From Pyropia yezoensis (Eukaryota; Rhodophyta; Bangiophyceae; Bangiales; Bangiaceae): a stretch of DNA of 64,000 bases. Made by a program: the position numbers and the translations under genes. The notes beneath the pieces were generated by a model. It did no database searches. It saw only the letters and a list, made by a program, of their open reading frames with translations, and was not told where the DNA came from. Location of the stretch: positions 30,790,894-30,854,893 of the forward strand of contig CM020618.1 of the NCBI GenBank assembly GCA_009829735.1, read 5' to 3'. Below, one piece after another: positions 42,231 through 52,224 of this stretch. How positions within the stretch are numbered: the stretch's first letter is position 1; each line of letters begins with the position of its first letter.

Positions 42231-43493
42231 TTATGAGACTGACAATGTGGCTGGTACACCACGCTGGCCGCGTCGCCCGACCGCGGTCCAATAAAACTCG
42301 GCGGCGGTTGCGCCTTCCCGGGCCACGATACCGGGGCCACCAAAGGCTAGGCACGACACCCACGGCAGGGAGTCGAACCAGGCGTCCGCCACAGCCCTCT
42401 TGAACGCCCTGTGCTCAGGGCGTTCCCACGCTTCGGACGCCAAGAAGCACACGCAGCGCAGTAGCAGGCGTCGCAGGTTCCCGATGATAGACGCCGGGGT
42501 CCTTGCAGGTATTCTACGACGACCTTCGTCGAGTAGACGTGCGAGGATTCCAACTAAGCGGGTTCGCGCGCCACGGCCACCAGTGGAAGCCAAGGTGGTG
42601 GCGTCACCCATCGGTAGGGCGGCCACGAATGCGTCACAGGCCCGAACAAACGCCGTACATACTGCAAGCGATTGTAGGGGCGTTGAATCCTCGGATGGTA
42701 GGTCACGTGCGGCTGCAACGTGCACCAGGCGAAGGGCAGCGTCCAGGTCCAAGGCAAAGATGAATTGCGGGCCGGTTGTCGGGTAGAGCTCCTGATCACC
42801 TTGTACTGTGGCCTCATCCGCGGCCGTCATTCTGGCAACGCTCTTGCAAAGTCGAAGCAGAACGTCTGGGGAGCACGACCGTCGCTCGTCATCCGCCCTC
42901 TTCGAATCCTCCGGTACCACGTCAATCGAAGAATTATCTGGGTCGTACCAACTCGTTAGCTGGCACATCACGTGCCTTGCGGCCTTCCGCAATGACTTGT
43001 CCGATGACAATAGTAGACCGAGCCCGGTGCCGGCAAGGGTATACACAGCGGCCAACAAGTGAGTAACGACCTCGTCGTTCTGCTCGAGGGAGGGGTCGCA
43101 CAAAACAGCGGTAACACCACGGAGAAGCTGCGAAACATACGCAACGACAGCTGCGCTCCACGAACCAAGCCCGGGGATCTGCGTAGGGGTAGCAGCCGGC
43201 ACAAACGCGAGGATCCCTAGTAAGGAAAGCATCTCACACATGGACGGACGAACAACCATGGCAAGTGCACGGGCGGCCGGGCCATGGGCGTCTTGTTCCG
43301 TTGCACCGTTCATGGATGTCGACATGGCCTGGGACATCTCACGCCAAACGCCCGTGCACCACTTGACGCGATAATTTGGGTGATGAGACTCGCTGACGGA
43401 GTCGCCCGCCAGAGCGAGGTGGACCACTCTTGATGAGTCTTTGGTCACAAGCGCAGCCAGAGCGTTCGTCGCCGCCGCCGACGACCAACAGCC
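42231..43493 (-). pseudogene. Helicase gene, N-terminal helical region
   Basis: It is in the same frame as the helicase and ends with TAA 42231-42233 only ten codons before the helicase frame's first usable Met. The sequence is helical and repeat-like (LGILAFVPAATPTQIPG, VVTHLLAAVYTLAGTGLGLL, LRRLLLRCVCFLASEAWE), reminiscent of an armadillo/HEAT-type solenoid without a clear signature. Upstream, TAG 43494-43496 separates it from the preceding part, again in frame. Confidence 0.6.
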
Positions 43494-43739
43494 CTAGCAC
43501 CATGCCATCGACAGAAAGCGGAGGATATCACCCGCACCTACGTAGTCCTCAACAAGCGTCGCATTTCTCAAGCCGGACAAGAGGAGGAGACACACAGCCT
43601 CCACTACAGACTCGCCCAAAAAACCGGGCGCGGTCGGTAAGGGCTGGCGCGCCTGAACACCCGCACCGCTCGAACGGGGCAGCAGCGGGGCGTCGCGCTG
43701 GTCCACGCGCCGCCCCCGGGCCCCAGTCGGTAGCCCGCT

Positions 43740-43770
43740 CGTGGTGGTGGTGGTGGTGGTGGTGGTGGCA
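43740..43770. repeat. (GTG)n microsatellite inside the helicase gene
   Basis: About ten GTG triplets; in the minus frames it encodes a Thr or His run. Confidence 0.9.
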
Positions 43771-44193
43771 CAGACAGCCAATACCGACAGTTGGGCCCCC
43801 GTTACCCAGGCGTCCTGGTGGGTGACAGGCAGGACCATGGCGGACAGCAGCGGGGCGACTACATTGGCTGGCAGGGTCAGGACGGGCGCACCCCCCGGCG
43901 CTGCGCAGGGCCGTGCACAGGGCACGCGAAAAGATGCTCATCACATCTGGCCGATCCGCAACCGGCCACACCAGTGCGCGCAGCTTAAGAAGCGTTGCCG
44001 TCGCCACGACGGGGTCGACCGGGAGGTCCTTGTGCGGTGCGATTAGGCGCACAGCCACCGCTGTCGCCCGCTCAACGGCCCCCAACAGCGACGCCCTGGG
44101 GGGGCTTGCCCCCCCCCAAAAAAACGTCTTACACGTATCGGCAACGAGCGAGTCCAGCAGCTGTGCGTCGGCGTCACGAGTACTGTTTGCAGT

Positions 44194-44320
44194 GGGGAGG
44201 GAAGCTTCGCCAGTTTCTGCCGCTGCTTCTGCGACAGGTACAGCGACAGGTGCGGGGAGGGAAGCTTCGCCGGTTGCCTCCGCTGCTTCTGCTACAGGTA
44301 CAGCGACAGGTGCTGTTGCC
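44194..44320. repeat. 60-bp tandem repeat in the helicase N-terminus
   Basis: GGGGAGGGAAGCTTCGCC at 44194 returns at 44254, with the intervening Ala/Val/Pro-coding sequence repeated. The unit encodes 20 residues. Confidence 0.85.
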
Positions 44321-44614
44321 AACATACGACCGGGAACAATCCCGTGGCAGGCGGACGGCGCTCGGAGGGTGGCTGGCACGGGTGGGGCATCGGCACCCGT
44401 GATGCCCCCAGCGCTCACAGTTGTTGAGGTGGAGGTGGTACGCCGGACACCGTCCCGGGAACCAGCGTCCTCGTTGTCGTTCTGGAACTCCATCAAAGGT
44501 CAAGGTGTGCAGGTTCCAGGCGCACAGGGCCACAGGGGCCGCCTCGCACCCCCAACCCCACCAGCAACAAAGACGACGACCACGTGCACAGGGAGCACAC
44601 ACGCCCACCGGAAG

Positions 44615-44770
44615 AGGGACAAGAGCAGTGGGAGAGGGGGGGAAGGAGTGGGAAAGAGCGGTGGGCGGGCGGGAAGAGGCAGATGACAGGCAACCGGTCC
44701 ACGCACAGGGCGTCGCCAGTTGAGGGCCACCTCTAGCCTGCCTCTCCCCACGCACGCACCGCCCTATACC
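44615..44770. repeat. Dispersed repeat, copy 1
   Basis: The phrases AAGAGCGGTGGGCGGGCGGG, AAGAGGCAG and CGCCAGTTGAGGGCCACCTC occur in this order here and again at 52225-52385, 52580-52675 (shortened) and 52805-52925. It lies 120 bp upstream of the helicase ATG. Confidence 0.75.
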
Positions 44771-44783
44771 CAGCGGTAGTAGC

Positions 44784-44969
44784 ATGAGTGCAAGTAAAAA
44801 GCGCGCAGGGCACAGGCGCGCCGAGGGTCGATTGTCGGTAGTGGAAATGCACAGGCGCGCCGAGGGTCGATTGTCGGTAGTGGAAATGGTGCAACGAGTC
44901 GTCGAGAGATGTCCTCCTTTCCCTGGAACGATTGCGTTGCAACGTTCGCAACGCCGTTCAGCCCATTGA
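44784..44969 (+). CDS. Small hypothetical ORF with a duplicated 13-residue unit
   Basis: The 61-codon frame starts at ATG 44784 and contains a 13-residue unit (RRAEGRLSVVEMH) twice because of a perfect 39-bp duplication, then a basic tail. Opposite-strand frames are equally open, so coding is uncertain. Confidence 0.25.
   Translation: MSASKKRAGHRRAEGRLSVVEMHRRAEGRLSVVEMVQRVVERCPPFPGTIALQRSQRRSAH
44811..44888. repeat. Perfect 39-bp tandem duplication
   Basis: CACAGGCGCGCCGAGGGTCG and the next 19 bases (to 44849) are repeated exactly at 44850-44888. Identity without mismatches points to a recent event. It sits ~320 bp upstream of the helicase gene. Confidence 0.95.
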
Positions 44970-46060
44970 CTGCGCACCACAGCTTATCGCCTGTCAAACT
45001 TTGCTTGCTTTTTTGGAAAATTCTGGAGCGAAAACCTGCATAAAACCTGCATTGACCCCCCCTCAAGGCACCATAAACACCGCTTTTCCCTCTTCTTCTT
45101 GCTTTCTGCCTATAACAGCTCGGGCGATTGGTGGTCACCACCTCCCTTGGTATGACCGGAAGCGCACGGGGCAGGAGAGCACTCTCGTGAAGCGCAAAGA
45201 AGCTACCGACCATCGATGCACCTGGGTGCAATGTTTATACAATCGCGTTGAAAAACCGCGCAATCTCTCGCACTGGTTAAGCAAAAACCTGCGCGACGTC
45301 AGCTTTCACGGGTCTGCTTGGAAAAATCTCTGCACCTTGCCCGACATCTACGGCGTCAATTCTGACCAATGGAACGCTCTATCCAGCAAACAGCAGCGCA
45401 ACCGCTGTTCTCATTGGTTGACAGAACACCGACAGCGGCCGTCGAGTCGGTCATCCTGGGGGAGACTCTTTGGCCTCAGCCCAGCCCCTCGATCAGAAAA
45501 GCAAAATCGTTCTCGAGCTGATCATTTTCGTGCTCGAGCAGGGCAAGAATTTGCACAAAGAAGCAAGAGATCTGGCCAAAATCGGGCTTGTATCTTGACA
45601 GGGGATAAGCAGTGCTGCGCTGTCAACAGACATCAGCGAGGGAGTCGGTCTGACTGTCAGACACTCGGCAAGCCAAGCGGCGGCAAGGCGATTTGGGCAC
45701 GCTCGTCTCTGGCGGGTCACGGTCGCCGTCACCACCCGAATGACCCTGTGGAAGGCGGCCGCAGCGCAAGCAAGGCGCGATGATGATGATACGAACGAGC
45801 CACTGGGCCCTTTGAGGATGTGGGTCCCATGCGAGGGAACCACAACCCCCCTGCGGCCTTGGGGGGGGGGGGGGGTGGGGATGGGGCTAGTCACGACCGC
45901 ATGCGAGAACCGTCCCCTACACTCTCCCCTACAGAGCCGGCGGACGACCCGGGCCTCCCCCCTCCGGCCGCGGGGGCGGGGGCCTGCTCACCCGCGCGTG
46001 GCACCCGCACCCCCCCCCCCGACGAGCGACTTGGCCACCCCGCACGGCCTTGGGCCGGGG
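44970..46060. other. No recognisable gene; one long open frame
   Basis: A 283-codon plus frame (44932-45783) covers an AT-richer stretch. It has an ATG but no domain; residues such as SKNLRDVSFHGSAWKNLC look more protein-like than the GC-rich surroundings. From 45840 onward, G and C runs dominate. Confidence 0.35.
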
Positions 46061-46303
46061 GCGGGGGGGGGGCGCTAGTCACCCCCGTGAGGTAGACTCG
46101 TCCCCAGCGGGGGCGTGGCGGGAGACTGGGTCCCCTGGCTCGCCGCCCACAGCCCCGCCCCGGCCGCCGCAACCTTCGCGTGCTCCCCGGCAATCAGGTA
46201 GACGCGTTGCGGGCGACAACCTTCCGCGGGACCCGGGGCTGGCGCCCCTCGTCTTGGCGCTCATTTGTGCGGCGGCGGGGGACGCATGGCTCCATGCGCC
46301 TGT

Positions 46304-46515
46304 CATGCGCCATAACTCCCATGGAAAAGAACACGCCAGTCTGTTCCCATTCACCCCAACAAGCGGCGACGAAGGGGCGGCCGTCCCCCCCCCGACCAAC
46401 CCCCCCCCCCCCCCCCCCCCCCCCCGCGCACAATCACCACAGGCTTCCATGGAGAATAAGACGCCACTGTGCTTTCGCTCACACAAGAAAGTGGCGACGA
46501 CAGCGCTGGCATCCC
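46304..46515. repeat. Imperfect duplication of ~85 bp (46304-46390 and 46432-46515)
   Basis: Both copies run from a TTCCATGGA or CCCATGGAA-type phrase through AACACGCCAGT / AAGACGCCACT and a CAAGCGGCGACGA / AAAGTGGCGACGA phrase, and end in a C run. They are separated by a C run of 26 bases (46400-46425). Confidence 0.6.
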
Positions 46516-46981
46516 CCCCCACCTAGCACGCACGCCCCCACACCCCCCCCCACGAAGCGCGCCCCGAAGGCCGCCCGTCCGCCGCCCATGCTGCCAAAAG
46601 GTGCCTCACACCCGCCACCGCACACGCCACCACCCACGACGCCGAGACCGCCGCCGCGACCAGTTACCGCCTCGCCGCGGCGCGTTGCCGTCGTCGTCGC
46701 CCGCTCGTCGCCGACGACAGCCTTGTTGCGCCGGGTGGGGGTGGCGACAGCGGCCGCGAGCCGCCGGGCCCAGCCCCTGGCCACGTCGGCGCCGACCCGC
46801 TGCATGGCATGGGCGGGGTCATCCCGTCGCCGGGCTATCTCGAGGGTGCGTCCGCAGGACACAACTACCACTGCTTAAACAACAGCACAACCACCCCCGC
46901 GACCTCCCATGCTACACACTCCACCACCCCTCCTATCATCCCCGAAATCTACGAAACACCAAAAGCCCAAGCACCACCCAT

Positions 46982-48475
46982 TCAGACACTCCCATCACCA
47001 GGGGTAGGCGCACCGGCGCTCGACATCCCACCCGGCGCAGGCGCCCACAGACCGTCAGAAGGCAGCGGCGAAGGCTGCGGAGGCACATTGGCCGCAGGGC
47101 TCTCCCCAGCACCAAGCACACGATCAGTCGACAGAGCCCACTCCGTGGCCGGCGCCCCACCGGCCGCCACAGGCATCAGGCCCGCTGCCCGTGCCGCACC
47201 TGCTTCCGGCGCCCTACCGGCCGCCACGGACATCAGGACCGCGGCCCGTGCCCCACCATCCGCCACCAACATCCCGCCAGACGCCAATACCCCGCCTCTG
47301 ACCGGCGATGCCACAATGCCACCGGCCGCCACCGCCCGAACTGGTGTCACAATCCCACCGGCCGGCACCGCCCCAACTGGGGCAGCCATCCTAACTCCCT
47401 GCGCCGCCCCATCTCCGCCACCGTCAGGCGACTCTCCGCAGTTGGTACCCACGGCCCTGGTAGGAGCCCCCGACGCGACCACCGCTAACGCCTCAGACAC
47501 CCGCTCCCAAAACTCCACCAGAGTCGACGCAGTGCTTGCCTGCGCACTTGCCGTGGCCTGCATGCGAGCAGCTAAGCCGTCGGCCTGGCCCGCGTTCGTC
47601 GTGACCAGGCTGGTCAGATGGTCTACGGCACCCTGGCGCCTCACGATCTTGCCATCCATAGCCTTGACAGCCGCAGTAATGGCACAATAGAGCGATTTCA
47701 GGTCGGTCCGCTCTGCGTTGGGGGTTGGTGAGGAGCCGTCCAGGGCAGTGGCGCCCGCAGCAGTCATTGCTGCCGCAACAGACACGTTCCCAGCCTTCCG
47801 CTTCGGGGATGGGGAGCGGGAAGCCCGTGGGCGCCTTCCAGACGGAGCTACAAGAGCCCCTGCCGGAGACGCCCCGCCACTCGATACCCGTCGCACGGAA
47901 GCCGACGCGGGCGAAGAGGGAGATACATTCGGGGTCGGGGTGTCCGATGGAGGGGGCGCGATGATCAGCGGAAAGCTCATGCCGCCACCACGACCTCCAC
48001 GACCTCCGCGACCTCCACGACCCCCACGGTCCCCACGGTGCCCACGAATCCCGCGACCGCGACCGCGTGAGCCGGGAGGTAGAGAAGCCGATCCGTGACC
48101 GACAGCTTGCTCTCGCCCATAGGCACCCGCTTCCTCCAAGGGACTCGGCGACGACAACGTCCCGCCACTGACTGCAAGATCACCTCCCGTCGAGCCGAAC
48201 GGCGAACCCACGGATGGCTCACCCGTCGCGTAGGCACTCCCCTGCAAAGGGAGCGCGGGCGGCCGCGGAGCGGGGGGGAAGAAAGAGCGTCGTGGCGTCG
48301 ACGAAGCGGGCGGGGGCGCGGGGGGAACGGCAGCCGCTGCAGCGACAGCATCTCTAGACGCGCCGCGCATGAGGCTGCCGGTCGACTCTGTACTCGGAGT
48401 GTGGCCCGGCACGTAGTGGGTGTTGAAACGATGGAGCTGGTCGTCTCTTGGCTGCTTCCAGGCGCTAGCCACCAT
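46982..48475 (-). CDS. RGG-box protein of unknown function
   Basis: The ATG at 48475 (MVASAWKQPRDDQLHRF) is the first in a frame that is open further upstream; the end is TGA 46982-46984. The protein is ~497 residues. The N-terminal part is Pro/Ser/Ala-rich. A central RGG box (RGRGRGIRGHRGDRGGRGG, continuing) is typical of RNA-binding proteins. It is followed by a basic Ser/Arg patch (RPRASRSPSPKRKAG), a helical segment (LYCAITAAVKAMDGKIVRRQ, VEFWERVSEALAVVASG) and a C-terminal Ala/Gly/Val repeat with the motif AGGIV. No RRM or KH domain is seen. An RNA-related role is inferred only from the RGG box. Confidence 0.5.
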   Translation of the reverse strand: MVASAWKQPRDDQLHRFNTHYVPGHTPSTESTGSLMRGASRDAVAAAAAVPPAPPPASSTPRRSFFPPAPRPPALPLQGSAYATGEPSVGSPFGSTGGDLAVSGGTLSSPSPLEEAGAYGREQAVGHGSASLPPGSRGRGRGIRGHRGDRGGRGGRGGRGGRGGGMSFPLIIAPPPSDTPTPNVSPSSPASASVRRVSSGGASPAGALVAPSGRRPRASRSPSPKRKAGNVSVAAAMTAAGATALDGSSPTPNAERTDLKSLYCAITAAVKAMDGKIVRRQGAVDHLTSLVTTNAGQADGLAARMQATASAQASTASTLVEFWERVSEALAVVASGAPTRAVGTNCGESPDGGGDGAAQGVRMAAPVGAVPAGGIVTPVRAVAAGGIVASPVRGGVLASGGMLVADGGARAAVLMSVAAGRAPEAGAARAAGLMPVAAGGAPATEWALSTDRVLGAGESPAANVPPQPSPLPSDGLWAPAPGGMSSAGAPTPGDGSV

Positions 48476-48599
48476 CCGAGGAGGGCAGCTCCACGCGGGT
48501 GCCAGCGCTACCTCCCCTGCAAACCCAGGAACTGGAGGCGGGCCCCGGCCTAGCACAGGCCCTCGAACAGCGGGGGCGCCCTGCTGCACGGGCGTCGAG

Positions 48600-49785
48600 A
48601 GTGGCTCACCGCGGCCATCCGTGTCCTCTGCGCCCGGACCACGGCCACCGGAGTCGGACGTGGTGAAAGAAAGAATGGGAAGGAGGGTTCACCGAGGGAA
48701 GGGGAGGATGTAAACAAAGAAGAAAAGGTGTCTGTGGTGGCAGGGTAGCCGTCGATACAGAAAGGATGATGGAAGGGGTGCGGGTGAGTGAAAGGAACAT
48801 GTGACATCATTAGAGTCGCTTATGAACTCTCGCACAGTGACGCTTGGCGCATCCCTACCTGCTCCGCCCGACCCCACTCCGCCCCACTCGCCAGACAGCT
48901 GCAACGGACGTGTCCAGTCTCCCTCCCAAAGCCGTGTCCTCTCCCTAACCCGCCCCGCCAGAACCCTTCGCCCTACCGTGCGGCACGCACAAGGCAGCCC
49001 CGCTTGCGGTCGAAGTTGCACCTGGATGGTGTGTCGTGGCCGCCCAAAATGGCCCACGGAAGCATCAGCACCGCTTGCGTCGTCGATCCGCTTTGCGTCA
49101 GTCGGCTTCTTGTAGCCGCCCCAAAATGTGCCAACGGAAGCGACAGTGCCGCTTGTGGTCGCCGGCCCTTTATGCGTAGGTAGCTTGTCGTGGTCACCCG
49201 AAAAGGCGACAGACAGGAACAGTGCTTCACGCGTGGAGACTGGGGATGAAGGCTGGGGATGAAGCCCCCGATAAAGAAGTAGTTGTCAGGGCAGCAAACG
49301 CCGAAGGACGGTAAACGTAGCGTCCAGGAGGACCTTCGACGACGACAGCAACCGGGCAGACGGCAAAGGCATACCAAAAAGCATTCGGCGGGGGCGCTGA
49401 CCACGGTGCATGAGTACCCACGGTGCATCCGCGCGGCGCCGACCCGGTCACGCCGACGGTGGGTGGGGGGTCGCCAGGCGCGAGGACACCTGCGTGCGAA
49501 CCGGCCATGAAAGCAGTTGCCACCCAGCATTGTGCGCACCAATCTGAGCGATTCCATGTCCGCAGAAAGTTTTCGAGTTTGGGCCGAGCCAATCACATGT
49601 GCTGAATCACACCATTTCACCGGACTGTCTGTTTGGCAGGCGTGCGATTTGCGCACCAGTCGCGAGAAGTACGCGTTTTGTGGTGTCTGGGGTGACGCCA
49701 CAAAGCAGGCAAGCGCCGAGCCAACCCAGAAAGTTCCCGGATTCACCTTGCCCTCTACTGTACATGAGCTACTCTCAAAGTTACT
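48600..49785. other. No recognisable gene; degenerate ~75-bp repeats
   Basis: Around 49020-49180, GGCCGCCCAAAATGGCCCAC and GCCGCCCCAAAATGTGCCAA stand at the head of two loosely repeated ~75-bp units. A 300-codon minus frame (49875-48973) covers the region without any known domain. Confidence 0.4.
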
Positions 49786-50160
49786 TGTCACTTCGTAGTG
49801 CCTCTTCTGTTCTTGGCCGCTTACGACGGCCGCACAACGGCCACCTGCGGACGCAAGCAACGGCATCCCCATCATGGGGAGAAGATCTACCAGGCCGGGC
49901 TCCTGCGGCTACAAGCGGTGCCAGCGAGTGGCGCTGCGCTCCGGGGGGGGGGGGGGGGGGGGGGGGAGCTGGTTTGTCACTCTCCCGTCGTGTGCGGCGT
50001 TGCTCTCTGGATTGCCTGTCACTTGGTGGCGCCTCTACTTTCCATGGCCGCCTACGACGGCAGCACACTGGCATCCCCATGACGGGGAGATGATCTACCT
50101 GGCCGCCCGGGCTCCTTCGGCTACAAGCGGCGCCGGCGAGTGGCAGGCGCGGCTGGAGAT
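49786..50160. repeat. Imperfect direct repeat of ~145 bp (49786-49945 and 50017-50160)
   Basis: Shared phrases in order are GTCACTT.G.(A)GTGCCTCT, GGCCGC.TACGACGGC, GGCATCCCCAT.A.GGGGAGA, GATCTACC.GGCCG and GGCTACAAGCGG. A 24-base G run (49943-49966) follows the first copy. Confidence 0.7.
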
Positions 50161-50473
50161 GCCGACGGCGGTGCCAGCCATGGCGACGGCAAGTGGAAAT
50201 AGCGCTCCGGACATAGCGGGCGTGGGCGCGCCCATTGCTGGCGACTGACCGGCTGCGACGGACGGTGTGGCGGCGGTAGGGTGAGGCCGGGGGGTCCGCG
50301 GAAAAACAGTGGCGGCAGCCCGCGGCGCGCCGCCCGTGCGTGCCCTCTAGCGGCTGCGGGAGGTGTGGGAGAGGGCTCTGGCCAAAGCCAGAAAGGGGTG
50401 TTTTTTCTGGGCGGGAGGGGGGACAAAGCCCCTCTCCTGGGCCCGCCCACCGACCCGACGGCAGCGGAGCGGA

Positions 50474-50504
50474 GTTAGGGGTAAGGGTTTGGGTTATGGT
50501 TAGG
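50474..50504 (+). repeat. Short telomere-like tract
   Basis: GTTAGGGGTAAGGGTTTGGG and the next bases to TTAGG look like four or five degenerate TTAGGG/TTTAGGG units. At 31 bp it could be chance in G-rich DNA or a scar of break repair. Confidence 0.35.
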
Positions 50505-50660
50505 CTCGCAGCGGCTCCGCGACTGGCGGTGATGAGCGGCCAGCCGGCCTTGAAGGCCGGGCTGGCGGCCGCCGGGCGCGGCCGAGGAAGCTGGCGCGGC
50601 GGCGGCGGGGAGGTAGCGCTGCGCCGGGGGGGTGCGGCCCCCTTCCTCCCACTGGACGCG

Positions 50661-52177
50661 CTACGATCGCCTCGGCCGCCTGTGCGGCCGCCCGATGGGC
50701 CGCCATGGCGGCCAGGGCGGCCCCGCGGCGGCGCTGGCGATGGCGACGGCAAAAGGTGGGTAGGCGGCGGCGGTGGCCGACGACGCGCCAGTCGCGCCCG
50801 TCGGGTCAGGGGCGGCGGGGGGCGGGGAAGTGAAGAGGAGGCGCGGGCGACGGGGGATGGCGGCAGGAGGGGGAAGGGTGGTCCTCCCCTGTCGATCCCC
50901 CCGCCACACAAAGGGCGATCGTTCAATTGAAATTACCACGGCAAGGCGCAGGCGAAGGAGCCTGTCAGGTGAGGAGAAGGCCAGTTGGGCCAGCCGCCAC
51001 GCGACGGAAGCGGGCAGGGCGACACGCTTGGGCTTAGGGCCGTGGCAGTCGAGCCACACGTTGGTGATTACGTCCAACCTCTTGGCTACGAGGTCTGTCG
51101 CGCAAGGGCTTGGAAGCCGGCCGCCAAGTGACGCTTGCGGATGGGCGATAGGCACGTCCGCGCGCTAACGGGCTGGACGGTGCCCCGCAGCCAGAAGTAG
51201 GCGACGTAACGGCCGACAGTGCAGGGCGATGCGGGGCGTGCACTGTAGCGGCCGCGCGCGCATAAAGCGCAAAAGCGCAGCCAGCCCGCATCATAACTGG
51301 CGGCAGTGGCGTCTCGCATGGACAGGTTGCGTAGGTCGGCGAGAGCAGCGGCGGCAGGGCCGTCTTGGCCAGCGGTATTAACGAGGAAGGAGCTTTGGTC
51401 GATACGCCACGCGTCGGCAGCGGCCTGCCGCCGCGCTGGAAGCCGAAGACGGCTGCCAGCCGCTGCGGGCGGGGGGAAGGCAGCTGGTTGCGCCGTGGCT
51501 CGAAGAGGCCAGCAGACCGTGGCAGGAGGAAGACCTCGTGCGGGAGGGCGACCGTCGTGGGCCACCAGGCTTGGTCCTGCCTCACGGGCAGGATGAGGGT
51601 GACGGTAGCGAGCTCGGTAGCGATCTTGGCCAAGACCAAGGAGATCTTGACAAACTGTTGGTTGGCGTAGAGGTTCTCCGTCGAAGAAGACCAACCACAC
51701 CGCGGCCCCCCCTCAAGGGAGGGCGGCGTTGGCGCAAGCGCCAGCATAGGGCACGTCTGTGCCCTGAACGGCCACCAACTCCTTCCTGACGCCCATGAGC
51801 AGGGCCGTTGCGTTGGACAGCTTCAGAGGACCTTCTCGTCCCGAGGACCGTCCGATTGGTCAGGTACCTAGACGGCAACCCGTGCAGCATACAGAGCACC
51901 AGCGAGTGCTCCTCCACTTTCATCCCCGCGACGGCTAGATTGTTGCGCAGGATCTTTGCGTGCCCTGTGCCACGTAGCCGATGGTTGACTGCCCCACCTC
52001 CAGGGATGCCAGCTGCTGCTCCAGCTTGCCACGACGGGAGGTGGTGTTGTTCTCAAAGAGCACCCAGGGGGCACCCGATGCCTCCACCGCCGGGCTACAG
52101 CCCCCAACAAGGCCCAACAAGTAGTGCTTGACCGCCTGCTGGATGTCAGCCCGGATCGTGGTCACCCATGTGCCCAT
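50661..52177 (-). pseudogene. Decayed DIRS/Ngaro-type retroelement: RNase H end and tyrosine recombinase
   Basis: Minus-strand pieces in three frames follow the order of a tyrosine-recombinase retrotransposon. TVTLILPVRQDQAWWPTTVA (~51620-51560) resembles the end of the RNase H region with its conserved P..W..QPWW. In the next frame SYDAGWLRFCALCARG, CTVGRYVAYFWLRGTVQP and SARTCLSPIRKRHLAAGF form the recombinase core-binding domain (~51300-51130). In the third frame PKPKRVALPASVAWRLAQLA (~51040-50980) fits the start of the catalytic domain. The catalytic Tyr was not found. Two frameshifts make it a relic. Confidence 0.5.
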
Positions 52178-52224
52178 CGGAGGGTGGGGGGAGGGGGGAG
52201 TGGACAGCGTGGAAGGAGGAAGGG

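Larger units (their letters stand above)
43494..44493 (-). pseudogene. Helicase gene, extreme N-terminus with a frameshift
   Basis: The ATG at 44493 (MEFQNDNEDAG) opens a frame with a 20-residue tandem repeat (PVAVPVAEAA...TGEASLP) and helical sequence to SIFSRALCTALRSA. At the C6/G6 run 43891-43896 the sense passes to the next frame (GGAPVLTLPANVVAPLLSAM), consistent with one extra base. That frame then crosses a (GTG)n microsatellite and GLRNATLVEDYVGAGDILRF, and meets TAG 43494-43496. Together with the segments downstream this would be a ~1,800-codon gene. Confidence 0.55.
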
